Source: Sarcocystis neurona | Taxonomy: Eukaryota; Apicomplexa; Conoidasida; Eucoccidiorida; Sarcocystidae | Length of the DNA: 64,000 nt | Assembly: GCA_000727475.1 (NCBI GenBank) | Contig: KL647305.1 | Location: forward strand, 1,156,788 to 1,220,787 | Direction of reading: 5' to 3' | Part shown: one piece after another, positions 26,201 to 34,845 of the stretch | Position numbering within the stretch: position 1 is the stretch's first letter | Layout of the letters: each line of letters opens with the position of its first letter | Made by a program: the position numbers and the translations under genes | The notes under the pieces: generated by a model | Told to the model about the DNA's origin: nothing | The model's database searches: none | Seen by the model: the letters and a program-made list of their open reading frames with translations, nothing else

Positions 26201-27750
26201 CCACAGCCGTGGTCACTGGTTCCACGCACACTGCTCCCGCTGCCACTCCCGCGGCACCTGCTAAACCAGCGTCCCTGAATCAAAACAACACGCATTCCTT
26301 TTGTGTGCCTCCGTGTCTAGATAGCACCGTCCCGCCTGCTGGTGTGGCAGACGTGACAGCAAACGAAGACATTTCTTTTTGTGTAAGGGGTCAGCCACTC
26401 AAAACTGGATATTCTCATGACTCGCAGCGAGGAGCCTCCTTGAACCAAGACGACCTGCAGCAAACCCAGCAGCAGCAGCCAATACAGCAGAAAAGGCACC
26501 AGTCGCAAGGCACCGTCCAGCATCATATTGAGCAGGAGAACTTCCAGCGGAATGCTGACGTGCAACTGCAGGGGCAACAGTTCCACTCATGCCCACGGCT
26601 GCAACCCGCGCCGATGCAGGGGCCGGCTGTGTGGTTATCGCAAGAGCAAGAAACTCAGAGGCGCTGCCTGCCACAAGAGCGAAGGAAAATCCAGAAATCT
26701 GGACAGCACCAGCAACAGTCGCAGCTGCTCAGGAAATATGACACAATTAACCCGCGCCCGCCCTTCAGCAGTGGTGCACGACCTATGACTAATCATGTAC
26801 TGACTGCCCGTCCTCCTCATGCTTTTTCAGATTCTTCAAAGTATACCAGTTCTGCTCCTCCTTTCCTCGTTCCGCGTTCTCACATCAGTCGGACGACTGT
26901 GTGCGTTGTTCCTGACTCAGTAGTGCCTCCCTCGACTGGGTCCAGCTGTTTTTCAACCCCTTACGATTTGACCGCTACACTGTGTGGTACTAGCGCTGGG
27001 AGTGCTGCTGCTGCTGCTTCGCAATATGTTCCTCTCTGTGCTTCCGTCGCTGTCTCTGACTATCACGGGTGCTGAGCGGGAAAGAAAAGCCCCTGCACGG
27101 GCGATGCGGCCGCACCTTACCCTGTCTTCGAATGGTTTTGCTTGTGGAAAAACCAGTGCTCCTGCTGATGCTAATGATGTTCAATCTACAGCCGACGCGC
27201 GCATCTACATTGCACGCAAGGGTCAACTAAAAGGCAAGAAACCTCTGGAGCCCAACGTAACACGGGAGCTGCCGTCGTTGAGCAGGATAAAAACTGCCCT
27301 GGTGCTCGGTCTCTGACACCTGCTGCTGCCTGCTATACTACAGCGCACGGAGGAGGTGGCCGCACTCAGCAGTCTGCTCGTGTGCTACCAGCTGCTGCTG
27401 CTCCTACCACTGTGTTGCACGTCTTGGCATCAGCCGTTGCTCGTTCTATCGCCGGGTTTTTAGCTCGTGCTGCTCCCCCTGCAACTTCCCCTAGCCAAGG
27501 TTTCCTCTACGTCGTCCTATTCTGGACAAGTTTAGCGTCCTCATATGCGTAGTACCACCCCAGCTTTTCACTCTCTGTGTGCGGAGCCTGCTTATGGCAC
27601 TGCAGAGATTCCGTTGCAACCAGTGAAACATTTTCTTTCTTCGCCAGTTCTATTGGTGCTGGAGAGAGTCTGCAACAAGGCGCTGTACCCTCTGGTGCAG
27701 CACTGCCTCCTCCATCTGCTAATAAGTTCCTCCTGAGCAGCTCTTATTGA
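5127..27750 (+). CDS. Very large coiled-coil / low-complexity protein, about 25 exons
   Basis: I do not recognise this gene. It is a model made by chaining exons whose splice signals and phases agree: 5127-8274, 9213-9322, 10695-10794, 11199-11242, 11353-11466, 11978-12012, 12120-12441, 13493-13576, 13596-13670, 14517-14560, 14865-14924, 15043-15082, 15422-15474, 16617-16667, 16888-16953, 17152-17253, 18293-18367, 19694-19752, 20212-20254, 21051-21251, 21938-22089, 22465-22499, 22907-27068. The product would exceed 3,000 residues: a Ser/Thr/Ala- then Gln-rich N-terminal third, a central region of short exons with charged, Leu-spaced heptads (coiled coil), and a second Ala/Gln/Ser-rich exon of about 1,390 codons. 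Breaks in the phase chain at 13670/14517, 15082/15422 and 15474/16617 suggest missed exons. The start is the first ATG of the first long exon; an acceptor-like TTCTTGCAG at about 5193 leaves room for an upstream exon. The 3' end is unresolved. The composition suggests a structural or scaffold protein, but that is inference. Confidence 0.7.
9213..12012 (+). CDS. Exons 2-6 of the large coiled-coil gene
   Basis: Exon 2 (9213-9322) encodes a coil including RKCREQLRDLQKLRSSLL and ends at GTATAG. Exon 3 (10695-10794) follows TTTCAG and encodes QQCLTEASNQLVEERHRY; it ends one base into a codon. Exon 4 (11199-11242) completes that codon to Thr and reads DFERFKETAQLLVN before GTAACG. Exon 5 (11353-11466) is Ser/Pro/Arg-rich and not coiled. 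Exon 6 (11978-12012) follows CCCGCAG and ends at GTAAAA in phase 2, matching exon 7. The introns of 110-1,370 bp carry the microsatellites. Exon 6 is the least certain because it is short. Confidence 0.65.
12120..12441 (+). CDS. Exon 7: basic Ser/Arg/Thr-rich segment
   Basis: An acceptor (CCTGCACAG) follows a T-run and the donor is GTAAGC at 12442. The exon opens with one base that completes a Ser codon left by exon 6, then 107 codons. The product is Arg/Lys/Ser/Thr-rich (for example TRRVVTRTRRASSRKQLELS), so it is probably a basic linker. Another frame through the same bases is also open and Gln-rich. The phase match at both ends decides for the frame given. Confidence 0.65.
13493..13670 (+). 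CDS. Exons 8 and 9, separated by a candidate 19-nt intron
   Basis: Exon 8 (13493-13576) follows a pyrimidine-rich acceptor ending ATGTAG and encodes 28 residues ending EDHTVTKM. Exon 9 (13596-13670) encodes 25 residues, including EPLQKRIATLEERLSDQ, a clear coil, and ends at GTACTG. Both are phase 0. Only 19 bases (13577-13595, GTGTTG...CCGCAG) lie between them; reading through shifts the frame and meets TGA within about 25 bases. So either this is an ultra-short intron or the two are alternative exons. Confidence 0.6.
14517..15474 (+). CDS. Exons 10-13 of the large coiled-coil gene
   Basis: Exon 10 (14517-14560) encodes QRVYEETITLIQQQ and ends at a consensus donor GTAAGT in phase 2. Exon 11 (14865-14924) opens in phase 2, reads SEQDKLHKAAHEGHHLQFK and ends at GTGAGG, again phase 2. 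Exon 12 (15043-15082) opens in phase 2 and ends at GTAAGC in phase 0. Exon 13 (15422-15474) encodes TTERLQEKELQLFEARE and ends at GTAAGC. It needs phase 2 at its start (or phase 1 from the inner AG at 15428-15429), so one small exon between 15083 and 15421 is missing from my model. Confidence 0.7.
15343..15440 (+). repeat. Duplicated intron-exon junction, upstream copy without the AG
   Basis: The stretch ending TTATCTTCCATCACAACAG (about 15350-15370) recurs as TTATCTTCCAGCACAACAG across the acceptor of exon 13 (about 15411-15429), 61 bp later. Similarity extends a few bases to each side (GGGG upstream, AACG downstream). The downstream copy has CCAG|C, the acceptor used in the model; the upstream copy has CCAT, so the first AG is lost there. 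Confidence 0.75.
16617..18367 (+). CDS. Exons 14-17 of the large coiled-coil gene
   Basis: All four exons start and end in phase 0. Exon 14 (16617-16667) reads RLRKVFLELQAQKEVNR and ends at GTAATA. Exon 15 (16888-16953) reads CRLAREVKHLEYEHTKNVEA and ends at GTGAGG. Exon 16 (17152-17253) follows TTTTTACTCAAG and includes QLEEPANKLDEHNSELKLM before GTAAGG. Exon 17 (18293-18367) follows CAATTTTTGCAG and includes QQEDHIECLAALQVKGHLQN before GTAACG. Charged residues alternate with Leu in a heptad-like way except for a Cys-rich end in exon 17. Four consecutive phase-0 exons with good donors make this stretch one of the firmest parts of the model. Confidence 0.72.
17535..17712. repeat. Imperfect tandem duplication, about 85 bp, inside an intron
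   Basis: Two diverged copies each run from a CTGCCT/TTGCCT motif through GAGCA-GCACTCAA-AGGAAAC/AGAAAC to a CCTATAT/CTTATAT...GGTGGG/GGTGAG end. On the minus strand both copies are open in one frame and give two similar peptides sharing the pattern ECxCSQxAxxIxxLVY. They lie in the intron after exon 16, on the opposite strand. Confidence 0.6.
19694..20254 (+). CDS. Exons 18-19 of the large coiled-coil gene
   Basis: Exon 18 (19694-19752) follows TTACTCGCAG, reads ATRHSLLKQPRDTKERLAA and ends at GTACGT in phase 2. Exon 19 (20212-20254) opens in phase 2 after CATATTAG and reads RRARERKKEVQELR, a strongly basic coil, before GTGAGG. The phase match supports joining them. A possible further exon (about 18961 onward, after GATTGATGCAG) precedes exon 18 but has no convincing donor, so I left it out. 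Confidence 0.65.
21051..21251 (+). CDS. Exon 20: longest coiled-coil exon
   Basis: The exon has 67 codons between GCGTCTGTAG and GTACGTGAG, phase 0 at both ends. The product is almost purely helical and charged, for example DRAIAAEERQRLQEGTLKQQ and AKRKLKAAELRRRFQLDNLQ, with regular Leu/Ala spacing. No other frame across these bases is open. This is the best single evidence that the region is a coiled-coil gene rather than spacer. Confidence 0.8.
21938..22499 (+). CDS. Exons 21-22 leading into the long 3' exon
   Basis: Exon 21 (21938-22089) follows TATTCTTTGCAG, encodes 50 residues such as LDPPYDSYSIEGSLCIRRLY and a more acidic second half, and ends at a consensus GTGAGT in phase 2. It is not coiled and may be a small folded or linker segment. 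Exon 22 (22465-22499) is short; taken from the second AG it opens in phase 2 and ends at GTATGT in phase 1, which is what the next exon needs. Using the first AG (exon from 22460) would end in phase 0 and break the chain. Confidence 0.6.
22907..27068 (+). CDS. Exon 23: long Ala/Ser/Gln-rich exon
   Basis: The exon follows GCTGATTGCAG and opens with a last coil, ALQLECEDLQQQLKQIK, which ties it to the exons upstream. After that come about 1,370 low-complexity codons: an Ala/Pro/Ser part, a Gln-rich part (near 23.5-24.3 kb), an acidic and Gly-rich part (24.6-25.0 kb), a Thr/Ala/Gly part (25.2-26.0 kb) and a second Gln-rich part (26.4-26.7 kb). The frame reaches TGA at 27073-27075. The open frame also extends upstream to ATG at 22795, so a stand-alone 1,426-residue reading is possible, but the acceptor at 22905-22906 and the coiled first residues favour splicing. 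Confidence 0.75.
27076..27750 (+). CDS. Tentative 3' extension of the large gene
   Basis: The frame used up to TGA 27073 stays Ala/Gln/Pro/Ser-rich beyond it and is open again from 27178 to TAG 27550 and from 27553 to TGA 27748. The stops could be removed by introns of 21 nt (27069-27089), 48 nt (27144-27191, ending CAATCTACAG) and 99 nt (27549-27647, ending CTTCGCCAG), which also keep phase. All three lengths are multiples of three, so plain stop codons in one continuous frame are equally possible. The last residues would be PPPSANKFLLSSSY. Confidence 0.35.
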
Positions 27751-30083
27751 TACTCAGGCGCAGCAAAAGTTGTAAGTACCGTAGTGAGGGGCGGCTACGC
27801 AGGTGTAGCAGTTGAACAACACAGTGCATAAAGATGACAGCGAAAGCAGATCACTTAGAGGAACAACAGCAGCAGAGTAAACAGCAAACGCAGGCAAAAC
27901 AGCAGCTGCAGCAGTAGGTGCAAAACTGCAGCGTACGTGATTGCCGCTGCTACATCGGAGGTTACACCTGGAGCGGCAGCGGTTTATCCAACAGCAACAC
28001 CTCACCCAACAACAGTTTCTTCGAAGACGTCGGCTATGGTAGCAGACAGTGCCGAAATGGGGCGGACATAGCAATGGCATGCAGCAGCACTTCGTCGAGC
28101 TGCTACAGGAGGAAAGGAAGTCTTATCAGCATAGAAGCGAGATAGGAGTCCGCAGTATGGGCGTCGCCGGAGAATGTGCGTGAAACTTCAACGACCTTCC
28201 AGCAGCGACGATTCGCACACACAGCGCGCCTGCTTCAGCAGCCGTCGAATTCCATGCGTGCGCCTTTCCACACGAGTTAGGCGGGCGGGAGGAAATTTTC
28301 AGCTGTAGGTGACATGCGACAACCCGAGCAGCTACTGAACAGCGACTACAACAGCGTTAGAAGCTGCGGCAATGGCAGAAGGGCCACCCACACAATCCAT
28401 TTAAGGCGAATAATGAAATCAGGGCACCTTGAATTACTCCGTGGCGGAGCTGGCGCGTATTCATAGGCAGCAACGCTAGGAGCAGCACCAGCAACGTAAG
28501 AGAAGCATCACCCGCAGCAGAAGTAGCACACACAGAAGAAGCAATAAGAACAGCAGCGGCAGGTGCAATGCCTACGCCATGTTGGCTCACATGCAGCAAG
28601 AGCAGGAAGCAAAGCAGCAACAGGTACAATGCCCACGCTAAGAAGATGTGTTTCTTCATACCCTGTCCCAAGGGGTGAAGCAGCTTCCGCGGACGCAAGC
28701 CCGACGACCGCGCGGTGTACGTTTTTTGCCTCCACCTCAGCAGCAACAAATTTCAGCGTCTGCCGCAGATATCACATATTGTCTCATCGCCGCGGCAGCG
28801 GCGCAGACCAGCAGTTTACCACACGCTCTTGCTGCGCGTGGTGCATGTTGCGGTAGAGACGTAGGGGCTGCTTTAGCTTTTCTCCGGTACTCTCACCAGC
28901 AGCAGCTTGGGCAGGCGGCTGACGGGAAGGACAAAGCAGCTAACCTACCACTTGACCGCGAAAGTAGCAGCAAGGCGCCCAGCAGGAGCAAAGACGTGAG
29001 CAATAGCGCTCGCAGTAGAAAAGTGAGCTGCAGGAGCACCCCCTTTAACAGTAGAGAGTACGCGCAACGTAGCGGGGGGGCACCATCTAGCAAGGCAAAA
29101 AAACAAATCTTCGCAGTCGCCGTAGCAGCGCTTCCTTGGCAGCAGGCGGCCGCGCAGATAGACTACCTGCAGCGATATGCGAAGTCAAAGAGCCACCGTC
29201 CCACTGAAGAAGTGTCATGAAAGCAGCCGCAGATTCATCTTCCACGGTCACAAAGGGAGATCGCGTACGCACAGGACTTCGAGTAGTAAAGGTTTTTGGA
29301 AGGGCAGGACAGCAAATAACAGTAACAGCAGCAGTGCACCTACCAGTGTCACTGCAGTAGCGAGTACTAGAGCACATCCCTCAGTAGTAGAACCGCCTGC
29401 AACAAGAAAAGCATCAAGTGCAGCAGAAGAACTAAGAAAACCCCCACCGAGACCAGCATCTAGAGGAGAAATCGTAGCACGCTCTGCAGCTGCAGTGCAG
29501 GCGGAGCTGAGAGAGTCGTGCAAAATCTGCGGTTGTACATCCATTCCAGCAACAGACTTGTGGGCCCCTGGCGGCTACGACGCAAAATGTTACTCGTTGA
29601 CAGGTCTGTTGTCGCTTCCGGGCCCTCCCTCTTCTGGAAAAAGTCGCAATGCAGCGCTTGCATATTCCGCAGTATCGCTACTCAGAAGTGAGCACCGCGC
29701 AACGGGATGTCGACGACAGCAGCAGCGGCATCAGAAGTATCAGGGAGGACGCAGGAGCCGCAGCACAAAAGGATTCTAATCAATCCTACAGCCGCAGCCG
29801 CAGAATGACAGACTTGGAGGGGTCACATTCACGTACAGGGTATCTAGGAAGTCGATGCGGTGTTATCGACGACGCACGCGTAGTGTACATGCACACACTG
29901 CCTAGAAAAATATGCATATGTGTGGATACATGTTTACTCATGCATGCGTGGGAAGGGCATGCGGACCGTCGTGACTGCCGGCGTAGTTGTATCGTTTGCC
30001 TGCTGCACAAAATTTCGAAACAGTATCTCTGCTTTCTGCGAAAAATGGACACGACCTTCGCGCTTCTTGCGCCAACAGCGTGA
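27751..30083 (+). CDS. Unresolved Ala/Gln/Ser-rich coding-like region
   Basis: Several pieces look coding but I cannot connect them: a Gln-rich block with ATG at 27834; a coil at about 28085-28147 (QHFVELLQEERKSYQHRSEI) after an acceptor-like GGCATGCAG; a block ending MQQEQEAKQQQ before GTACAA at about 28621; a 190-codon frame at 28648-29220; a 200-codon frame at 29177-29779; and one at 29649 to about 29880 (for example SIREDAGAAAQKDSNQSY). They sit in more than one frame. They may be more exons of the large gene, a separate gene, or a decaying copy. CAG repeats lower the stop density in every frame, so open frames here are weak evidence. Confidence 0.35.
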
Positions 30084-30936
30084 GTGTGTGTTGTATGTGT
30101 GCGTGGGTGGGTGGACTTGCAGACACATACGAAGACACAAACGCACTACGTCCATACCTGCTGTGTAGCACATACATTAAGGTGTCCACTCATCAGCAGA
30201 CAATGCAAAACTGTACTCACATGCACTTGTGCGGATGTTGACATTGTCTAAACTACCTTATACGTATGACTCGGCAAAGACACCATTGTCTAAACTGCCT
30301 TATACGTATCTCGGCAAAGACACCATACTAAAACGATTCCTCGCGGCGACCACGAGCAATAGCACGCACCAGTGCAGCAGCCGTGTTGATTCATCCCCTC
30401 CACACCGTCTGCAGCTTCAGAAGTAGCCCGCGAAAAGCAGTCAGGTTTTTCTTTAGTCCGTCCTCAGTGTGAGGAACATCCAGTGGTTGTGCACGCATAA
30501 CTGCTGCGTTGCAATGTCCAAAGGGACTATTCGTTGGAAAAAAAAATCTGCCTTCGAATAGAATGAGAGAGCCACGCGCGCCACGGTGAACGTGCTGCGC
30601 ATCGCACCTCCTTCGAAAAACGTTTAGCTCTGAAAGGATAAGACTCTGTCGCCAATTGTATGCACATGCGTAGACATGCTGCATATCTATATTTACGATT
30701 GAACATGTATACATATGTACCCATCTGCGCGCACACAAATATAAAATCTGGTGCAACATTCTACACATGTAAAAACGACACACAATCGTTGTCTCCGGTT
30801 GTACACTTCTGACGATACACACCAATATCACAAAAAGACAGAGAGCGGAGAGTCTCATGCCACGTACGAGTATAGGTGAACACTTTCTTGTTGACGCACA
30901 ATCTAAGTTCACGGCTGTCGCACCCCACGATTCTAA
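30084..30936. other. Spacer between convergent coding regions
   Basis: I see no supported gene. A 40-42-bp tandem duplication lies at 30242-30323. A minus-strand frame of 173 codons (30391-30912) ends close to the TAF10 stop codon but has no recognisable features; it is more likely 3' flank. Poly(A) signals are not obvious. Confidence 0.5.
30242..30323. repeat. 40/42-bp tandem duplication
   Basis: Two near-identical copies, 30242-30283 and 30284-30323, both starting CATTGTCTAAACT and ending CTCGGCAAAGACAC. The second lacks two bases (GA) in the middle and has one A/G difference. Confidence 0.85.
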
Positions 30937-32667
30937 TCATTTCTCCTCAACTACATCAGCACCTGCAGATATTTTTGACGACTGAGGCACAGTAGAGACA
31001 GCGTCCACTGCAGCAGGAGCCTCGCCGGCTGCAGGAGGAATAGACTGCAGGGTAGAATCAGCCATCTCGAGAGACGCAGCGCGAGACGTTCCACAGACAA
31101 CAGAAGGCTCCACGTTGATATCTGATTCTACAGGAAAAGCAGCAGGCATCTGGTTAGCCAGATCAGCAGTTCCTTCGACACTGATTGTGGCTGCAGTTTG
31201 CACAGTGACAGAATCGAGGGGAGCCGCATCATAGGAAGTGTCCACAGCAGCGGCAGAGAAACGCGTAGGAAGAAGTAAACTGTCAGCAGGAGCACTCCCG
31301 GCGTTGACAGAACCAGCGGAAGCCGCAGCCTCAAAGGGTGTGTACGTAGACGTTTCACTCGGACCAGCAGGGGGTGTAATAGTAGCGCCATCAGCAGCAG
31401 GAGGAGGCAGAGCAGAGGCAGTGGTCGCGGGGGAAGGCTGGGCAGCAGCATCCAGTATAGACGGGAAGAGAGGGGCCGCAGCAGGAAGAATAGATTCGTC
31501 AACAGCAGAGCCGAGAGGGACTCCACCAGCAGTAGAAATATCACCAGCAGGTATGTCCCGCGCAACACCAGACGCGTCAACGTCAACAGCGGCAAGCAAG
31601 TCTGCTCCTCCTTCTTTAGCAGCAGACGCCCCAACCTGCAAATCTACAGCAGCCACAGATATATCTGTGGCAACGGCAGAAGAGACAGGGTCAACCCCAC
31701 GAAACGCATTAGGAATTCCAACAGTTGACAAAGAGGAATCAAATGCGACCCCCGTTGCTGATTCTGCACTTGGGTCAGAAGCTACGCCACCCAGGGTGTC
31801 CGTAACACCCACAAAAAAGGTAGCAGCAGCATTAACATCAGAGGGTATTACCATCGCAGCTGCGGGGTCATTTGCCATGCCGGCGGTAGCGTCAAGAACA
31901 ATATCTGCAGCAGCGTCCCCGGCCATGACACCGCTTGTATGAAGAGGCAGACCAGAACAGGCTTCTACGCCCATACTGCACGGAATCCCAGTACCACCAG
32001 TAGTTACAGCGGCAGCATCGGGAAGCATGGTACACACAGGGGAGCACATGGTATTCACTGTGACGGGAGCTGCCGCAGAAAAAAGACGACCGTCGTCCAC
32101 GAGCACGGTGGAGGCTTCCCCAACTCCATCGGTCGTGGGGAAAGCGAGCGCATCAGGAGCTACAGCAGCATACGATGCTGGCTGAACAGAAGCAGCGGCA
32201 GTATAGCGCAAATCGTATCCTTCTTCTGGTGCCGCGTAAAGCGAGGCAGAGTGCGACGCTGACAGCAGCGACGGAGCGTTTGAGTCAGCAACATCACACG
32301 GCGGAGCAACAGCAGATGAAGGCTGCATATGGGGGAAGGAGGGTTGAACGGAATACTCCGGGTAAGGTACAGCGCCAGCGGGGTAGTTCGCTTGTTCTTC
32401 CAGGGTATTCATCTCTGGTATCAGTTCAGACTTCGGTTCGCTGACTGGCAGCCCCGGCGCTGCCGCCCTGGCCGGGTACGCCGTCAACGGCACCGGCAGG
32501 GCTGCTGCTGCCGCTGTTCCTTCGGGCAATACTGCAGCAGATGATCCTCCCGCAGCGTGCAAAAAAACCGGCGCTGCGTCAAGGAAGCAGTCCAGACTCA
32601 ACCCACAGAAGCTGTCATCATTCTTCTGCAGGGCGGCGCACAAACTCCCAATGTCGAGTTCTTCCAC
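30937..32667 (-). CDS. TAF10: TAF10 exon 3: Ala/Pro/Val-rich C-terminal region
   Basis: The acceptor TTTCTCCTTTCAG is in frame with VEELDIGSLCAALQ, which continues the acidic end of exon 2 in phase 0. The remaining 560 codons are low-complexity Ala/Ser/Thr/Val/Pro, with a Tyr/Pro-rich patch (PYPEYSVQPSFPHMQP) near the start, and end at TAA 30937-30939 as GADVVEEK. Such a tail is not part of TAF10 elsewhere. If the exon 2/3 junction were wrong this would be an independent minus-strand gene; no better start is visible. Confidence 0.65.
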   Translation of the reverse strand: MEELDIGSLCAALQKNDDSFCGLSLDCFLDAAPVFLHAAGGSSAAVLPEGTAAAAALPVPLTAYPARAAAPGLPVSEPKSELIPEMNTLEEQANYPAGAVPYPEYSVQPSFPHMQPSSAVAPPCDVADSNAPSLLSASHSASLYAAPEEGYDLRYTAAASVQPASYAAVAPDALAFPTTDGVGEASTVLVDDGRLFSAAAPVTVNTMCSPVCTMLPDAAAVTTGGTGIPCSMGVEACSGLPLHTSGVMAGDAAADIVLDATAGMANDPAAAMVIPSDVNAAATFFVGVTDTLGGVASDPSAESATGVAFDSSLSTVGIPNAFRGVDPVSSAVATDISVAAVDLQVGASAAKEGGADLLAAVDVDASGVARDIPAGDISTAGGVPLGSAVDESILPAAAPLFPSILDAAAQPSPATTASALPPPAADGATITPPAGPSETSTYTPFEAAASAGSVNAGSAPADSLLLPTRFSAAAVDTSYDAAPLDSVTVQTAATISVEGTADLANQMPAAFPVESDINVEPSVVCGTSRAASLEMADSTLQSIPPAAGEAPAAVDAVSTVPQSSKISAGADVVEEK

Positions 32668-34810
32668 CTGAAAGGAGAAACCCGCAAACAGCAACAGAGG
32701 ATGCTATGTTGAAAAACGCACGGAGCAGCAGCTCCATTCAACAGACGTATAATGTAAGGCGCCTGTAAGAATGCAGATGTGAAATGCAAATTTCATATAG
32801 ACATATCTACATATATCCGCCTAAACACATACGTACACATATGCGTGAAGTGGTGTCATATCTTAGCCTGTGGAACTACGTACGGCAGTACCACAGCACC
32901 AACGAAGAGACTCATACGTTGGGCACAGAATACAGAACCCGCAGCTGGCGCAGCAGCTCCTGCTACGCAAGGGGGAGTGCTACAGTTGCAGAGTAAAGCA
33001 CATCGTGAGCTTAATGCTGCGGTGTGAATACGAAGAACCAGCGACAGGAAATAGGAGAGAGGTCGTCCATGCGGCAGCGGCCGGTAGAGCAGACGATGTA
33101 ATGCATCCCGAGGCAACCATAGAGACACACGTAGCACCGGAAAAAAGTATGGGCGGCGGTGAAGCGGGAGTGAAAAAGACCGTCCCTGCAGCAGCAACAA
33201 CAAACAGAGCTACGGGACGAGCTAGCCTTCCAACGACGTAGCACGTAGACAAGTTCAAGAAATATTACGCAGCAGACGGCGCGCACACACTTATGGGCAC
33301 CTGCCGAAGTGGGCGTTTATATGTATACATGCACAAGAACACGCACACACACATCCACACACGAGTACGTGCAGACACTCATGTATAGAGTAAAGGGCAT
33401 TCATACGGATAGACTACTACGTCCAGCAGCAACAGACCCAGTAGCAGGGGCTGGGAGAATAACGGCCACACAGAGGGAGACAGGAGCACGAAGCGTAGTC
33501 GCGGCACGCAGAGTCGCGGCGACAGGGAGTAGCAGCGGCCAAGGAGACTGGACAGTATCTGAAGCAGCTGCAGATAGAGCTAGTAACTCATTACGCACGT
33601 GCACCGGCAAAACGAGGAGGGTGGGAAGGGAGGAGACACGTTTCGAGTTCTGCGGGAGCTTACGAAGACGTGACGCGTTCACGGGTTGTCATGCGCACAC
33701 GGAGAAGTGTGACGGTATGTACGGACGGAGAATATTTGCCTACGTATGTCTATGTGGTTGTGTATTAGCGTGTAAGTGATACGTGCGGGTGCAAATCAGT
33801 GCACCTATCACGTCTGTAGGTGACATGTGTGCAAGGACGTCTTTTCTCGTACTTTTAACAAATCTAGGCGCTTGTTTGGACCAGACGCCTGTGCATGTAC
33901 ACGCGTGGCATGCCTTGCCCGTGTGTGTACGTGCACGACTTCACGTACGTATGTGTATAAGCATGAGAATATATATATATATATTAGATATAAGCGTATG
34001 TGTGTTCAGGTCAGTTTATGTTCACACATACTGTGCGTGGAAGTATTATCTACGCAGGCACGTGCGGACGTGTGTGTCGCTACCTTCCGACAGAACTACG
34101 TACGTTCTCGTCAGCGCGGAACAGAACAGGGGCAGAACAGGTGGACAGAACCGAAGGCAGCAGATAGAAAGATATGCGAACGTTTTGAGACTTCACTAAA
34201 AACAACCAGCAACGATACGCCAGCAAACAAGAGAGAACCGGCTAAAACCCGCGCAGGGCTGGACACCACGGACTTGTGCCCCAATGTGAACCCACAGTGA
34301 TGCACAGCTGTACTCAGGAGGTCGTCCTCGCACTTCAAATATACAGGTGCGCACGCAGGTGTACACAGACGCCCACGCACGAGCACGTGGATGTGTACAA
34401 CATACGTAGGAGGCCTCTGACCTGCGTACGCACATCCAGACGTAGGAAACGCATCACATCACATACGTGCAGATACGTACATTTGTATGTAGACATTCGC
34501 ATACAAGAATACATGCCGGTGTGCGTACGAGACGCAGGGTCACACACACGCAGAGATACCCGCTTGCACACCCCCACGCTCGTCTACGGCGGCGCGGACT
34601 CGAAAACGCGGATGATTGCGACATCTACCGCGTCCCAGGCATTCGCACGTAGGTCAGCGCACATCCCTGCATGCTTGCACAGGAGTAAGGCATCCACACG
34701 CATAAATTCACACACAACCAGAGGCATGTAGTTACGTAGTTGCATGGGTGTGCGCGCAGAACGCATACAGGACTGCGTACACGCCGCTCACGATGAATAT
34801 ACATCACGTG

Positions 34811-34845
<35 letters not shown>

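Noticed and set aside
31238..31942. Plus-strand 234-codon Ala-rich frame
   Set aside because: Shadow of TAF10 exon 3; the minus frame is longer, has an in-phase acceptor and a non-repetitive start.
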